From an uncultured Collinsella sp. (GTDB lineage Bacteria; Actinomycetota; Coriobacteriia; Coriobacteriales; Coriobacteriaceae), in the NCBI GenBank assembly GCA_900756945.1, contig CAAELZ010000033.1, positions 1 through 15,120 of the forward strand: a stretch of 15,120 bases of DNA. The letters run 5' to 3'. How positions within the stretch are numbered: position 1 is the first letter of the stretch; each line of letters begins with the position of its first letter. The notes beneath the pieces are model-generated. The model saw nothing but the letters and a program-made list of their open reading frames with translations. It ran no database searches and had not been told where the DNA came from. This document shows, piece by piece, positions 1-7,197 of this stretch. The position numbers and the translations under genes were made by a program.

Positions 1-30
1 CGTAAAGTCGCTCCGCCGCAGGTAGTGCGA

Positions 31-510
31 TTATTTGGCGTGCCCGCCGCCCGCCGTCATTTGGGCCGCATGCTCCAGTTGATCGCTCACGGCCTCCCAG
101 CTTTCGCGGGCCGCTTTCGTGGATCCCGGAAAGTTGATGACAAGCGTATGCCCACGCTGCATGCACGCGGCGCGCGAGAGCATGGCGCGGCGCGTCTTGG
201 TCATCGAGTACGCACGGATCGCCTCGGCAATACCCGGCACGTCGCGATCGCAGACGGCACGCGTCGCCTCGGGCGTCACATCGCGCATCGAAAGCCCCGT
301 GCCGCCGCAGGTGAGCACGACATGGGCGTGGCACTCATCGGCGGCTTCCACAATGGCATCACCAATCTCGCTGACGTCATCGCGCACGACCACATGTGAG
401 GCGACCGTCCAGCCCTGTGCCTCGATAAGTTCCTCGAGTGCGGCTCCGGCCTCGTCCTGGGCAAGATCGCGCGTATCCGAGCACGTCACAATCGAAATCT
501 TCAACTCCAT
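31..510 (-). CDS. mogA: MogA/MoaB-family molybdopterin adenylyltransferase
   Basis: A 159-residue protein of the MoaB/MogA fold, which adenylylates molybdopterin before MoeA inserts molybdate, in the cytoplasm. Seen in sequence: an N-terminal strand followed by DLAQDEAGAALEEL (residues 15-28), the nucleotide/pterin-binding loop TCGGTGLSMRDVTPEA (67-82) and INFPGSTKAA (125-134). These are the usual family landmarks, and the length is normal for a stand-alone MogA/MoaB. The frame stays open upstream to 603, but ATG at 510 is chosen because AGGAGG (516-521) lies 5 bases before it and the homologous part begins at MELKISIV. It follows moeA with a 10-base gap, so the two are almost certainly one operon. 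Whether it is a true MogA (adenylyltransferase) or the paralogous MoaB cannot be decided from motifs alone. The 30 bases beyond the stop show no recognisable gene. Confidence 0.9.
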   Translation of the reverse strand: MELKISIVTCSDTRDLAQDEAGAALEELIEAQGWTVASHVVVRDDVSEIGDAIVEAADECHAHVVLTCGGTGLSMRDVTPEATRAVCDRDVPGIAEAIRAYSMTKTRRAMLSRAACMQRGHTLVINFPGSTKAARESWEAVSDQLEHAAQMTAGGGHAK

Positions 511-523
511 AGCATTCCTCCTA
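511..523 (-). promoter_or_regulatory. Ribosome binding site overlapping the moeA stop codon
   Basis: On the minus strand the moeA stop TAG (521-523) runs directly into GAGG, forming TAGGAGG just before the mogA ATG at 510. The Shine-Dalgarno sequence shares a base with the upstream stop codon, which is the layout of translational coupling. It also fixes the mogA start. Confidence 0.7.
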
Positions 524-1783
524 CAACACGGCGCCCTCGGGCAGGTCGACGCGAACAACGTCCACGACATCTCCCGCCTTGAGCTCGCACGGTCCTTCGT
601 CAATACGCAGTAGACAGTTGGCCCGCTGCATCGTGCCGAGCAGCGCCGAATTCTGCGTCTTGGCCTCGGTCACCAACAGCTCACCGGTCTCGGGGTCGCG
701 CAAAACCGTGGCGCGATCGAAGAAGCGTCGGTCCTGGCGCTTCTTTACGCCGTGCGTCAATATCGCCTGCTGCACGGGACGCGCACCCTCGGCAAAGCCG
801 CGCATCTTGCGGATCGCGGGGCGGGCGAGCATCTCAAAGCCCACATACGCCGCCGCGGGATTGCCCGAAAGCCCCAAATACGGCTTGCCCCCAAGCAGGC
901 CAAACGTGATGGCTTTGCCGGGACGCATCGAAATGCGGTCGAAGAGCACCTCGCCCTCGCGCTTGACCAGCGCCGTCACGTAGTCGTAATCGCCCGCCGA
1001 GGCACCGCCGCTCGTAATGACAAAATCGCACTCCTGCACGGCGCGATGCACCAGCTCGGCAATCGCCTGCTCATCATCGGGCGCAATGCCATAGAACACC
1101 GGGTCGGCGCCGGCATCGAGTGCCTCGGCCATCAACGCCGACGAGTTGGAGTCGCGAATCTGCCCGCGTGCCGGCAGCTCACCCGGCGCGACCAGCTCCG
1201 TGCCCAGCGAGATAATGCCCACGCGCGGAGCGGCATGGACCTTCACGCTCGCGCAACCGGCGCTTGCCAGCAGGCCAGCGCCGGCCGGGGCCACAACCTC
1301 GCCGGCGTGCATCACAACATCGCCGGCATGGGCCTCCTCGGCGGCAGAGCGAACGTTCTCCCCCACTTTAGCAGGCGCCGAAAAGCTCACGTGCGAGCCC
1401 TCGTTGCCGTCGCCGTCAAGCACCTCGACGATCTCGTATTTCACCACGGCATCGGCACCTTCGGGTACCGGCGCGCCCGTCATGATGCGGACGGTCTCGC
1501 CCGCGCCAATTGTGCCCTCAAACACATGGCCCGCGGCCTCGTGTCCGATAACGTCGAGCGTCACCGGCGCCTCGCCAGATGTCTGCGCCAAGTCCGCCGA
1601 GCGCACGGCATATCCGTCCATAGCGCTGTTGGCAAACGGCGAAATGTCGATATCGGCCACCGCGTCCTCTGCCAAGGGAAGACCGGCGGCCTGCCACACG
1701 GGAATCTCGACAACTTCGGTGCGATTCACGTGCGACAAGACGATCGCCTGTGCGTCCTCCAACGGAATGAGTTTCTCAGCCAT
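521..1783 (-). CDS. moeA: MoeA, molybdopterin molybdenumtransferase
   Basis: A 420-residue cytoplasmic enzyme that inserts molybdate into adenylylated molybdopterin, the last general step of molybdenum cofactor synthesis. Visible landmarks: SAMDGYAV (residues 53-60, family signature), MTGAPVPEGADAVV (about 101-114), RDSNSSAL (about 210-217), the MoCF-domain loop TSGGASAGDYDY (257-268), MRPGKAITFG (about 286-295) and GLSGNPAAAY (about 304-313), then a C-terminal beta-barrel (domain IV). Full length for the family. The frame can start at GTG 1789, but that lies directly against the AAGAGG motif. ATG at 1783 has normal 5-base spacing and is preferred. It is followed 10 bases later by mogA. Adding the cofactor implies the host has molybdo- or tungstoenzymes. 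None are in this window. Confidence 0.96.
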   Translation of the reverse strand: MAEKLIPLEDAQAIVLSHVNRTEVVEIPVWQAAGLPLAEDAVADIDISPFANSAMDGYAVRSADLAQTSGEAPVTLDVIGHEAAGHVFEGTIGAGETVRIMTGAPVPEGADAVVKYEIVEVLDGDGNEGSHVSFSAPAKVGENVRSAAEEAHAGDVVMHAGEVVAPAGAGLLASAGCASVKVHAAPRVGIISLGTELVAPGELPARGQIRDSNSSALMAEALDAGADPVFYGIAPDDEQAIAELVHRAVQECDFVITSGGASAGDYDYVTALVKREGEVLFDRISMRPGKAITFGLLGGKPYLGLSGNPAAAYVGFEMLARPAIRKMRGFAEGARPVQQAILTHGVKKRQDRRFFDRATVLRDPETGELLVTEAKTQNSALLGTMQRANCLLRIDEGPCELKAGDVVDVVRVDLPEGAVL

Positions 1784-1840
1784 ATGCACCTCTTAATGCC
1801 ACGGCGCACAACAGGAGCGCCGATTCTTTATGCTTGTCTC

Positions 1841-1848
1841 AGTATAAT
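1841..1848. promoter_or_regulatory. Possible overlapping divergent -10 elements
   Basis: The plus strand carries a perfect TATAAT at 1843-1848. The minus strand reads TATACT at 1841-1846, about 58 bases before the moeA start. Neither has a good -35 hexamer at 16-18 bp. The site could serve moeA leftward and give the CLC gene a second, longer leader of about 140 bases. Weak call, based on the -10 boxes only. Confidence 0.25.
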
Positions 1849-1958
1849 CCCCCGACGCACGACCGCGACTCGGCCTGTACCCGCAAATACACCTGTCGGT
1901 TGCAAGCCGCGAAACAGAATGGAAACCAACCCACCGGCTCGTCGCGTTTACCGCGTTT

Positions 1959-1964
1959 TATAAT
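1959..1964 (+). promoter_or_regulatory. Probable -10 box of the CLC gene
   Basis: A perfect TATAAT lies about 30 bases before the CLC ATG (1994), predicting a start of transcription near 1971 and a leader of only about 23 bases. No convincing -35 is visible. A leader this short leaves no room for a riboswitch. Confidence 0.45.
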
Positions 1965-1993
1965 GCTCGTGTTGCAACCCAAAAGAGGAACGT

Positions 1994-3415
1994 ATGGCTT
2001 TTACCGACAAACCCGAAAGCGCAAACGAGGCGCAGGATCATTCCCAGCCGCTCGACGACGGCGGCCTTTTCTCCCTTAACGACGTCATCATGGCAGGCAG
2101 GCAACAGCTCACCCGCTCCGAGCATCTCTTGGCTGCCGACACGCGCCGCAACGCCCGCAACCTACTCGCGAGCGCCAAGCTGCTCGTGCTCGTAGTTATC
2201 GTCTCGCTCGCCATGGGCGTTGCCGCTTGGGCGTTTTTGGCCTCGCTGAATATCGCGACCGACTATCGCGAGCACCATGAGTGGATTTACGCGCTGCTTC
2301 CCGTTGTGGGCGTTGCCACCGCATGGGTGTACAAAAACCACGGCCTCGCCGCCAAGCGTGGCAACAACCTGGTCATCGACTCCGCTCTGGGCACACGCCT
2401 CATCCATATGCGCATGGCCGTCCTCACCTTCGTCTGTTCCACGCTCACGCACCTAACGGGCGGATCGGCCGGTCGCGAGGGAGCCGCGGTGCAGATTGGC
2501 GGCACCATCGCCAGCAACATCTCGAACCTCGCCCACCTCAAAAAGCATGACCACCACGACCTCATGCTCGCCGGCATCTCGTCGGCCTTTGGCGCCGTAT
2601 TCGGTTCGCCCCTTGCCGGAGCTTTCTTTGGCATGGAGATGTGCTTTATCGGCAAGATCGACTACACCGCGGGCATCTACTGCCTGGTCGCCTCGTTTAC
2701 CGGCTACTTTACATCACTCGCCCTGGGTACCGAGTACGAAGCGAATGTCATTGCCAACGTTCCCAACATGACGCCCAAAACGGTCGTTATCGTTGTTATC
2801 AGCGCAATTTTCTTCGGCCTGACGGCACGCCTCTTTGCCTGGTCGGTTCGAACAGTCAAGAACCTGTACGGTCGCTTTATCACCAATTACCTCGTTCGCG
2901 CACTTATAGGCGCACTCGTGGTTTTGGCCGCCTATGCCCTCCTCGACGCCTGGGACTACGCCGGCCTTTCCACGTGGCTTTCCGGCGCCGGATTTGCAGG
3001 CAACACCACCCTGGCGGACGCAGCCATCAAGTTGGTCGTCACAGCGCTTACCCTGGGCGCGGGCTTCCAAGGCGGCGAGGTCACGCCCCTGTTTGGCATC
3101 GGTGCGGCACTCGGTGGCTGGATCGGTTGCCTTACCGGGCTTGACCCCAGTTTTCTGGCGGCTCTCGGCATGCTCGGCGTGTTCTGCGCCGGCCTCAACG
3201 TGCCCATCACCACCTGCATGATGGCCATCGACCTGTTCCACGGCACGGCCGCCGGGTTCTTTGTCATCGTGGCCTTTATCAGCTACCTAACCGGCGGACA
3301 CCGCGGCGTGTACCCCGCCCAGCGCATCATCTCACCCAAGCGCCGTTCGCTTATTGTGGATGAGGGCGGTACGGTAGCGGACGCTATCGAGCGCCACAAC
3401 GACCTGATAGAGTAG
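1994..3415 (+). CDS. CLC-family anion transporter, probably CLC-F fluoride/proton antiporter
   Basis: A 473-residue integral membrane protein with a hydrophilic N-terminal stretch of about 60 residues and then the multi-helix CLC fold. Seen: GNNLVID (123-129) in the loop where chloride-type CLCs have GSGIP; GGSAGREGAAVQIGG (156-170) containing the gating glutamate E162; FGSPLAGAFFGMEM (203-216); GAGFQGGEVTPLFGIGAALG (355-374); and SYLTGGHRGVYPAQRI (430-445). In E. coli ClC the proton-path glutamate follows the first glutamate of an EE pair. Here that position is M216. Loss of the inner glutamate and replacement of GSGIP are known traits of CLC-F exporters, which remove fluoride. ATG 1994 has AGAGGAA upstream. 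The lipid kinase follows 85 bases later on the same strand. Family assignment is firm. Fluoride specificity is inferred. No fluoride riboswitch is seen upstream. Confidence 0.88.
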   Translation: MAFTDKPESANEAQDHSQPLDDGGLFSLNDVIMAGRQQLTRSEHLLAADTRRNARNLLASAKLLVLVVIVSLAMGVAAWAFLASLNIATDYREHHEWIYALLPVVGVATAWVYKNHGLAAKRGNNLVIDSALGTRLIHMRMAVLTFVCSTLTHLTGGSAGREGAAVQIGGTIASNISNLAHLKKHDHHDLMLAGISSAFGAVFGSPLAGAFFGMEMCFIGKIDYTAGIYCLVASFTGYFTSLALGTEYEANVIANVPNMTPKTVVIVVISAIFFGLTARLFAWSVRTVKNLYGRFITNYLVRALIGALVVLAAYALLDAWDYAGLSTWLSGAGFAGNTTLADAAIKLVVTALTLGAGFQGGEVTPLFGIGAALGGWIGCLTGLDPSFLAALGMLGVFCAGLNVPITTCMMAIDLFHGTAAGFFVIVAFISYLTGGHRGVYPAQRIISPKRRSLIVDEGGTVADAIERHNDLIE

Positions 3416-3500
3416 ATGTAATAATCGCCGTGCAGCCACAATCGGGGCAACGTAACCCGAGCGCGACCGCACCGTCATGTCACACGCCGGGAGTCGCCCC

Positions 3501-4463
3501 ATGCACGCAACTGATTTTGGTCGCACGCTCATCATCGCCAACCCAGCCGCCCAGTCGGGTGCGGCACGCGAAGTTGCCGAACGTCTGCAACGCTTTTTGG
3601 ACATGACTGCACGCGCATCCCAGTTTGACCTGGTGTTGACCGAGCGTATGGGACACGCCAAGGAGCTGGCCGCACAGGCTCAGGGCTATCGCACCGTTAT
3701 CGCACTCGGCGGCGACGGCGTGATTCACGAGGTCGTCAACGGGCTTATGACGCAAAAGGAGGACGCCCGCCCCGCTCTTGCCGTCCTGCCCGTGGGCTCC
3801 GGCAACGATTTTGCCCAGACGCTCGGCATCGACGATTTCTCCGGCAAGGATTTTGGCGCGCTGCTCACCTGCGAGCTGCAGCGTCAGGATATCGGGCGCA
3901 TTCGCTCGTGGAGCCCTGCGAGCGGCAGCGGCGAGGCGATCGTCGAGTATTACGACCAGACGCTCTCCGTCGGTATTGATGCCGCCATCGGCCTTGGCAC
4001 CACCGAGCTGCGCAAAAAGACCGGCTTGACGGGTGCTCCGCTCTACACCCTTTCGGGACTTGAGCAGTTTGGCCTATGCTATCGCAACTACCCCATGACA
4101 GTCAGCTTTGACGGCGCGCCCGCCGAGCACGTGAGGGCGATCATCATGGCGATTCAGCTTGGTCCTACCTATGGCTCGGGCTATCGCATCTGCCCCGATG
4201 CCGACCCCTGCGACGGCATGCTCGACGTCTGCTACGCCTGCGGCCCCGTCCCTCGCGCGGTAGCCCTGCCTATGTTCCTTTCGGCCAAGGACGGCCACCA
4301 TACCAAGTTGCCACCGGTTCGCATGCGCCGCTGCCGCCATGCCGAGCTAACTTTTGAGGAGCCCGACTACCCCATCCAGGCCGACGGCGAGCCCATCGTC
4401 GCCTCGCGCATCGAAGTCGACATCCTACCCGGCGCCCTCCAAGTCTGGCACCCAACCCGCTAG
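3501..4463 (+). CDS. YegS/DagK-family diacylglycerol (lipid) kinase
   Basis: A 320-residue protein of the diacylglycerol/sphingosine kinase catalytic family, which phosphorylates a membrane lipid with ATP on the cytoplasmic face. Seen: NPAAQSGAA near the N terminus (14-22), the nucleotide loop ALGGDGVIHEVVNGL (68-82), LPVGSGNDFAQTLGI (96-110), and near the C terminus the IQADGEP signature that closes the beta-sandwich domain in this family. Length is normal. The open frame also has an ATG at 3477, but no Shine-Dalgarno precedes it. ATG 3501 has GGGAG seven bases upstream and the homology starts at once, so it is preferred. It follows the CLC gene on the same strand without an evident terminator and may be co-transcribed. 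Its 3' end abuts the large inverted repeat. The substrate (diacylglycerol in phospholipid recycling versus another lipid) cannot be told from sequence. Confidence 0.88.
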   Translation: MHATDFGRTLIIANPAAQSGAAREVAERLQRFLDMTARASQFDLVLTERMGHAKELAAQAQGYRTVIALGGDGVIHEVVNGLMTQKEDARPALAVLPVGSGNDFAQTLGIDDFSGKDFGALLTCELQRQDIGRIRSWSPASGSGEAIVEYYDQTLSVGIDAAIGLGTTELRKKTGLTGAPLYTLSGLEQFGLCYRNYPMTVSFDGAPAEHVRAIIMAIQLGPTYGSGYRICPDADPCDGMLDVCYACGPVPRAVALPMFLSAKDGHHTKLPPVRMRRCRHAELTFEEPDYPIQADGEPIVASRIEVDILPGALQVWHPTR

Positions 4464-4470
4464 CCACCCC

Positions 4471-4541
4471 TAAGTTGCGGTGAAATAGGGACTGTTTATG
4501 CAGTTAAAGCCGCGAAACAGTCCCCATTTCACCGCAACTTA
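4471..4541. repeat. Long inverted repeat, 27-bp arms, REP/MITE-like
   Basis: Left arm 4471-4497 and right arm 4515-4541 are reverse complements at 26 of 27 positions, around a 17-base spacer. The only mismatch (A4487) would be an A-C mismatch in plus-strand RNA but a G-U wobble in minus-strand RNA. The element occupies almost the whole gap between the convergent stop codons of the lipid kinase (4463) and arfB (4551). There is no T-tract on either side, so a classical intrinsic terminator is not supported, though such a stem could stop or protect both transcripts. Its size and compactness suggest a dispersed palindromic repeat. Other copies in the genome would be the test. Confidence 0.85.
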
Positions 4542-4550
4542 TTGAGAAGA

Positions 4551-4931
4551 TCATTCCTCCCCGCCCGGCTTGCGTCGGTTGGCCTTTTTAATGGCATTGA
4601 AGTGCTTGTCATTGAGTCTGCGCTGACGAGAGCGCTGGGGCACCTTGGTCTTTACACGTCGACGCGGTGGACGTCCGCGTCGCTCGAGCTCGACGTGCAG
4701 CTTGCGCAGGCAGCTCGCGCGATTTTGGAACTGGCTGCGGCTCTCGCGCGCCGTCACGGTAATCCCTGTGGGCACGTGCTTCATGCGCACCGCCGAGTCC
4801 GTCGTGTTCACGCCTTGTCCGCCCGGACCCGTCGCGCGAAACACCTGTACCTCGCAATCGCGCGCCAACTCTTCGGCCGCCATCGCGGCATAGCGCGCAT
4901 ACTCGCGCCACCCCATCTTGTTCTCATCCAT
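4551..4931 (-). CDS. arfB: ArfB-like peptidyl-tRNA hydrolase / RF-1 domain ribosome rescue factor
   Basis: A 126-residue single-domain protein with the class I release-factor catalytic core: FRATGPGGQGVNTTDSAVRM (residues 31-50), GGQ at 37-39, then HVPTGITVTARESRSQFQNR (52-71). A long basic tail follows (about 85-122, rich in Arg/Lys). It lacks the stop-codon recognition domains of RF1/RF2 (about 350 residues). A GGQ domain with a basic tail is the architecture of ArfB/YaeJ, which hydrolyses peptidyl-tRNA on ribosomes stalled without a stop codon, the tail entering the empty mRNA channel. The frame is open to 4997, but that extension translates a terminator hairpin. ATG 4931 follows GGGGAGGTG with normal spacing. 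The xpt terminator ends only about 20 bases upstream, so expression may rely on read-through. PrfH-like proteins are an alternative but are usually longer. Confidence 0.85.
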   Translation of the reverse strand: MDENKMGWREYARYAAMAAEELARDCEVQVFRATGPGGQGVNTTDSAVRMKHVPTGITVTARESRSQFQNRASCLRKLHVELERRGRPPRRRVKTKVPQRSRQRRLNDKHFNAIKKANRRKPGGEE

Positions 4932-4950
4932 ATCAACACCTCCCCTCATA

Positions 4951-4987
4951 CAAAAAATGTGACAAAGGGAAAGTCCCTTTGTCACAT
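4951..4987 (-). terminator. Intrinsic terminator after xpt, just upstream of arfB
   Basis: Arms 4957-4970 and 4974-4987 are perfect 14-bp complements around a 3-base loop. On the minus strand the stem is followed by a run of six T (4952-4957 region). It begins 27 bases after the xpt stop. The T-run ends only about 20 bases before the arfB start, so it could act as an attenuator for arfB as well as an end for xpt. Confidence 0.9.
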
Positions 4988-5014
4988 CGCATACCAATCG
5001 CTTGTGTTGCGCGC

Positions 5015-5593
5015 TTAGGCGAAGGTGATCTCGCCGTTCTCGCAGTCCATATCGGCAATGCGAGCCAGGCTCTCAACGCGGAAGCCGCGCTCGCGGAGCT
5101 TATCGCCACCGCCCTGGAAGCCCTTCTCCACCGCAATGCCAATGCCAGCAACCTCGGCACCCGCGGCCTCACAGATCTTGATAAGACCCTCAAGCGCGCA
5201 GCCGTTGGCCAGGAAGTCGTCGATAATCAGGACCTTATCGCCCTCGGACAGGAAACGCTTGCCCACGATAACCGGGTACTCCTTCTGTTTGGTAAAGGAG
5301 TAGATGGTCGTAGCATACTGCTCGCCGTCGAGGTTAATGGACTGGGCCTTCTTGGCAAAGACCACCGGCACGCCGCCAAAATGCTGAGCTGCGATGCAGG
5401 CCATGCCAATGCCCGAAGCCTCGATCGTCAGGATCTTGTTGATCTCGACGCCCTCGAACAGACGGGCCCACTCAGCGCCCATGTGATCGAACAGCTCAAC
5501 GTCGCACTGGTGGTTGAGGAAGGCATCAACCTTAAGGACGTTACCGGCCTTTACGATGCCGTCATGGCGAATACGATCCTCAAGCTCCTGCAT
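5015..5593 (-). CDS. xpt: Xanthine phosphoribosyltransferase
   Basis: A 192-residue cytoplasmic type I phosphoribosyltransferase that converts xanthine and PRPP to XMP for purine salvage. Seen: KVDAFLNHQCD (21-31), LTIEASGIGMA (55-65), VPVVFAKKAQS (75-85), YSFTKQKEYPV (98-108), the PRPP-binding motif VLIIDDFLANGCA (121-133) and AVEKGFQGGGDKL (154-166). The block order and length match Bacillus-type Xpt, which is about 194 residues. ATG 5593 has an AAGGGG-type ribosome site. In Bacillus xpt is controlled by a purine riboswitch. The roughly 45-base leader predicted here shows no purine aptamer and is too short for one. The gene ends in a strong terminator (4951-4987). The xanthine permease often paired with xpt is not next to it. 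The neighbouring transporter is a DHA2 exporter. Confidence 0.96.
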   Translation of the reverse strand: MQELEDRIRHDGIVKAGNVLKVDAFLNHQCDVELFDHMGAEWARLFEGVEINKILTIEASGIGMACIAAQHFGGVPVVFAKKAQSINLDGEQYATTIYSFTKQKEYPVIVGKRFLSEGDKVLIIDDFLANGCALEGLIKICEAAGAEVAGIGIAVEKGFQGGGDKLRERGFRVESLARIADMDCENGEITFA

Positions 5594-5648
5594 GGCGCAA
5601 CCCCTTCTCGCGGCAACGATACCGCGCGATTAATAAACGTTGTTCGAT

Positions 5649-5657
5649 AGTCTACCA
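5649..5657 (-). promoter_or_regulatory. Possible extended -10 promoter of xpt
   Basis: The minus strand reads TGGTAGACT, an extended -10 (TG-N-TAnnnT), about 55 bases before the xpt ATG, predicting a leader of about 45 bases. No -35 resemblance is seen, which is tolerable for extended -10 promoters. Confidence 0.3.
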
Positions 5658-5750
5658 CGGACCGACCCCCGCCCGTCCCACAAGCCGCATCGCACCACAA
5701 ACCAGTCTTTTTGGGACGGCGCGAATCGTGGCAGACAGCCTCCCAACACG

Positions 5751-7055
5751 CTAATGGCGGGCGCGCATCCTCACCAAACGCACCATGGCGAGCGCAAAGC
5801 CCACAGCGGCCACAGCCATAAGCACGTAGAACACCGAACGGAAACCAAACAGGAACACATCCGGACGGCCTGCAACAAAACTGGTCACAGCCTCGCCCAT
5901 CGCCACGCTCATCTGCCCATACAGGATATGCGAACCTGCCGTAATACCCAGCGCCATGCCCGCATAGCGCGCCAAGCTGCCCAAGCTGCCTGCAAAGCCA
6001 AGTGCCTCGCGCGGAGCCGAGCCCATGTACAGCGAGTTGTTGGGGCTCTGGAAAATCGACGTACCGCACGACATAAATGCGACGCAGCACACGATCACAG
6101 GGATAGAAGAGTGCTCGTCGAGCGTGCTTACCGCAAAGAGACCGCACACATACACGCCCAGGCCGACCGCCGTGGGACCCTCGCAGCCAACACGGTCCGA
6201 AACCGTTCCCGAAAGCGGGCCGATAAAGGCATTCACCATTGGCAGCGCCAAAAAGAGCAGTCCGGAAATGTCGGAACCAAAGCCGTGGGCGTCCTGAAAA
6301 TAGAACGGCAGGATAAACTCGGATGCGCCAATGCCAACAAACACGATGAGCATGCAGGCAAGGTTGATGGTGAAGGCCGAATTTGAAAAGCAGCGACGAG
6401 CGGCCTCGATCAGGGACATGGGGCGCTCGCCGGCCTCCGGCTTAACATGCGGCAGCGTGTAGAGCCCCACGATAAACGAAATGACGCCAATGGGCAGGTT
6501 GATGAGGAAGATGCTCTCCCAAGGAAAGCTTGCCACCAGCATGCCGCCGAGCACGGGGCCACACATCATGCCGAGGGCCACAAAGGTCGCGAGAATACCC
6601 ATGGCACGGCCTCGTTCGCGCGCCGGAAACGACTCGGTGATGATACCCATGTTGTTAGCCATGGCCGCCGCGCAACCGACGCCCTGAACAATGCGTGCCA
6701 GGATAAGAACCTCGAGCGAGGCCGAAAGGCCGCACAGCAGCGAACCGACCGAAAAGACGATGACGCCCAGCTGAAACACATTCACCTTGCCGCGCACGTC
6801 GCCCAGACGGCCAAACGGCAACATAGCCACGCAAGTCGCAAGCAGATACACCGAGCTTACCAGCTGAATGCGATCGAGGCCCACGCCCAGCTCCTTCTGC
6901 ATCACGGGCAGCGCCACGGTCACGACGGTCGAATCCAGACACACCATAAACGTCATGATGAGCACCGTAAACAGAATCGCCCATTTGTTCTTGCCATGGG
7001 TGTCGCCCTCTAGGGCAATGTGCTCGCGGCGCAGCTGCTCTGCAGTTTTCTCCAT
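5751..7055 (-). CDS. MFS transporter, DHA2 (EmrB/QacA-like) drug/proton antiporter family
   Basis: A 434-residue inner-membrane protein with about twelve hydrophobic segments. Seen: TM1 with LDSTVVTVALP (about 40-50, DHA2 signature), the loop 2-3 motif GRLGDVRGK, TM4 RIVQGVGCAAAM, the TM5 antiporter motif C GMMCGPVLGGML, then WESIFLINLPIG, which typically follows in this group. It is likely a proton-driven exporter of drugs or other amphipathic compounds. The substrate is unknown. Typical DHA2 members have 14 segments in about 500 residues, so this is a 12-segment variant. Two in-frame ATGs compete. 7055 is preferred because AAAGG is six bases upstream, while it abuts the ATG at 7061. The start lies only about 26 bases past the metY terminator, leaving no room for an independent promoter after the T-tract. 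No regulator gene of the usual TetR/MarR kind is adjacent. Confidence 0.9.
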   Translation of the reverse strand: MEKTAEQLRREHIALEGDTHGKNKWAILFTVLIMTFMVCLDSTVVTVALPVMQKELGVGLDRIQLVSSVYLLATCVAMLPFGRLGDVRGKVNVFQLGVIVFSVGSLLCGLSASLEVLILARIVQGVGCAAAMANNMGIITESFPARERGRAMGILATFVALGMMCGPVLGGMLVASFPWESIFLINLPIGVISFIVGLYTLPHVKPEAGERPMSLIEAARRCFSNSAFTINLACMLIVFVGIGASEFILPFYFQDAHGFGSDISGLLFLALPMVNAFIGPLSGTVSDRVGCEGPTAVGLGVYVCGLFAVSTLDEHSSIPVIVCCVAFMSCGTSIFQSPNNSLYMGSAPREALGFAGSLGSLARYAGMALGITAGSHILYGQMSVAMGEAVTSFVAGRPDVFLFGFRSVFYVLMAVAAVGFALAMVRLVRMRARH

Positions 7056-7080
7056 ATCCATCCTTTCGAGTAGCCCAACG

Positions 7081-7129
7081 CAAAAAACGGGGCCCCGATC
7101 GCCTGCAAACAGTCGCGATTGGGGTCCCG
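7081..7129 (-). terminator. Intrinsic terminator after metY, just upstream of the MFS gene
   Basis: A stem of 7088-7102 against 7115-7129 (GC-rich, two A-C mismatches on the minus strand, G-U on the plus) has a 12-base loop and is followed on the minus strand by six T (7082-7087). It lies about 70 bases after the metY stop. A second, smaller inverted repeat (CGCCGA/TCGGCG) lies between the metY stop and this stem. Confidence 0.85.
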
Positions 7130-7197
7130 CCTACGGAATCGGAACGAAAGGTCGCCGAAGCTTTCTGCCAGCATCGGCGCCTTATGCGAACGCTAGC

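Noticed and set aside
752..1963. 403-codon plus-strand open frame antisense to moeA
   Set aside because: moeA on the opposite strand carries all family motifs. The antisense product is Arg/His-rich with no recognisable domain, as expected from GC-biased third positions.
1784..1993. Fluoride (crcB) riboswitch upstream of the CLC gene
   Set aside because: The conserved GGNGAUGG-type aptamer core was looked for and not seen, and the best -10 predicts a leader of about 23 bases.
3477..3500. Upstream ATG start for the lipid kinase
   Set aside because: No Shine-Dalgarno precedes it, whereas ATG 3501 has GGGAG at normal spacing and the domain begins right after.
4932..4997. N-terminal extension of arfB up to 4997
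   Set aside because: The extra residues translate the xpt terminator hairpin. ATG 4931 has a strong ribosome binding site.
5673..5719. 8-bp inverted repeat (CCGTCCCA/TGGGACGG) between the MFS gene and xpt
   Set aside because: Arms of 8 bp with a spacer of about 31 bases are expected several times by chance in 15 kb. No T-tract follows.
5594..5750. Purine riboswitch upstream of xpt
   Set aside because: No purine aptamer core is visible, and the predicted leader is too short.
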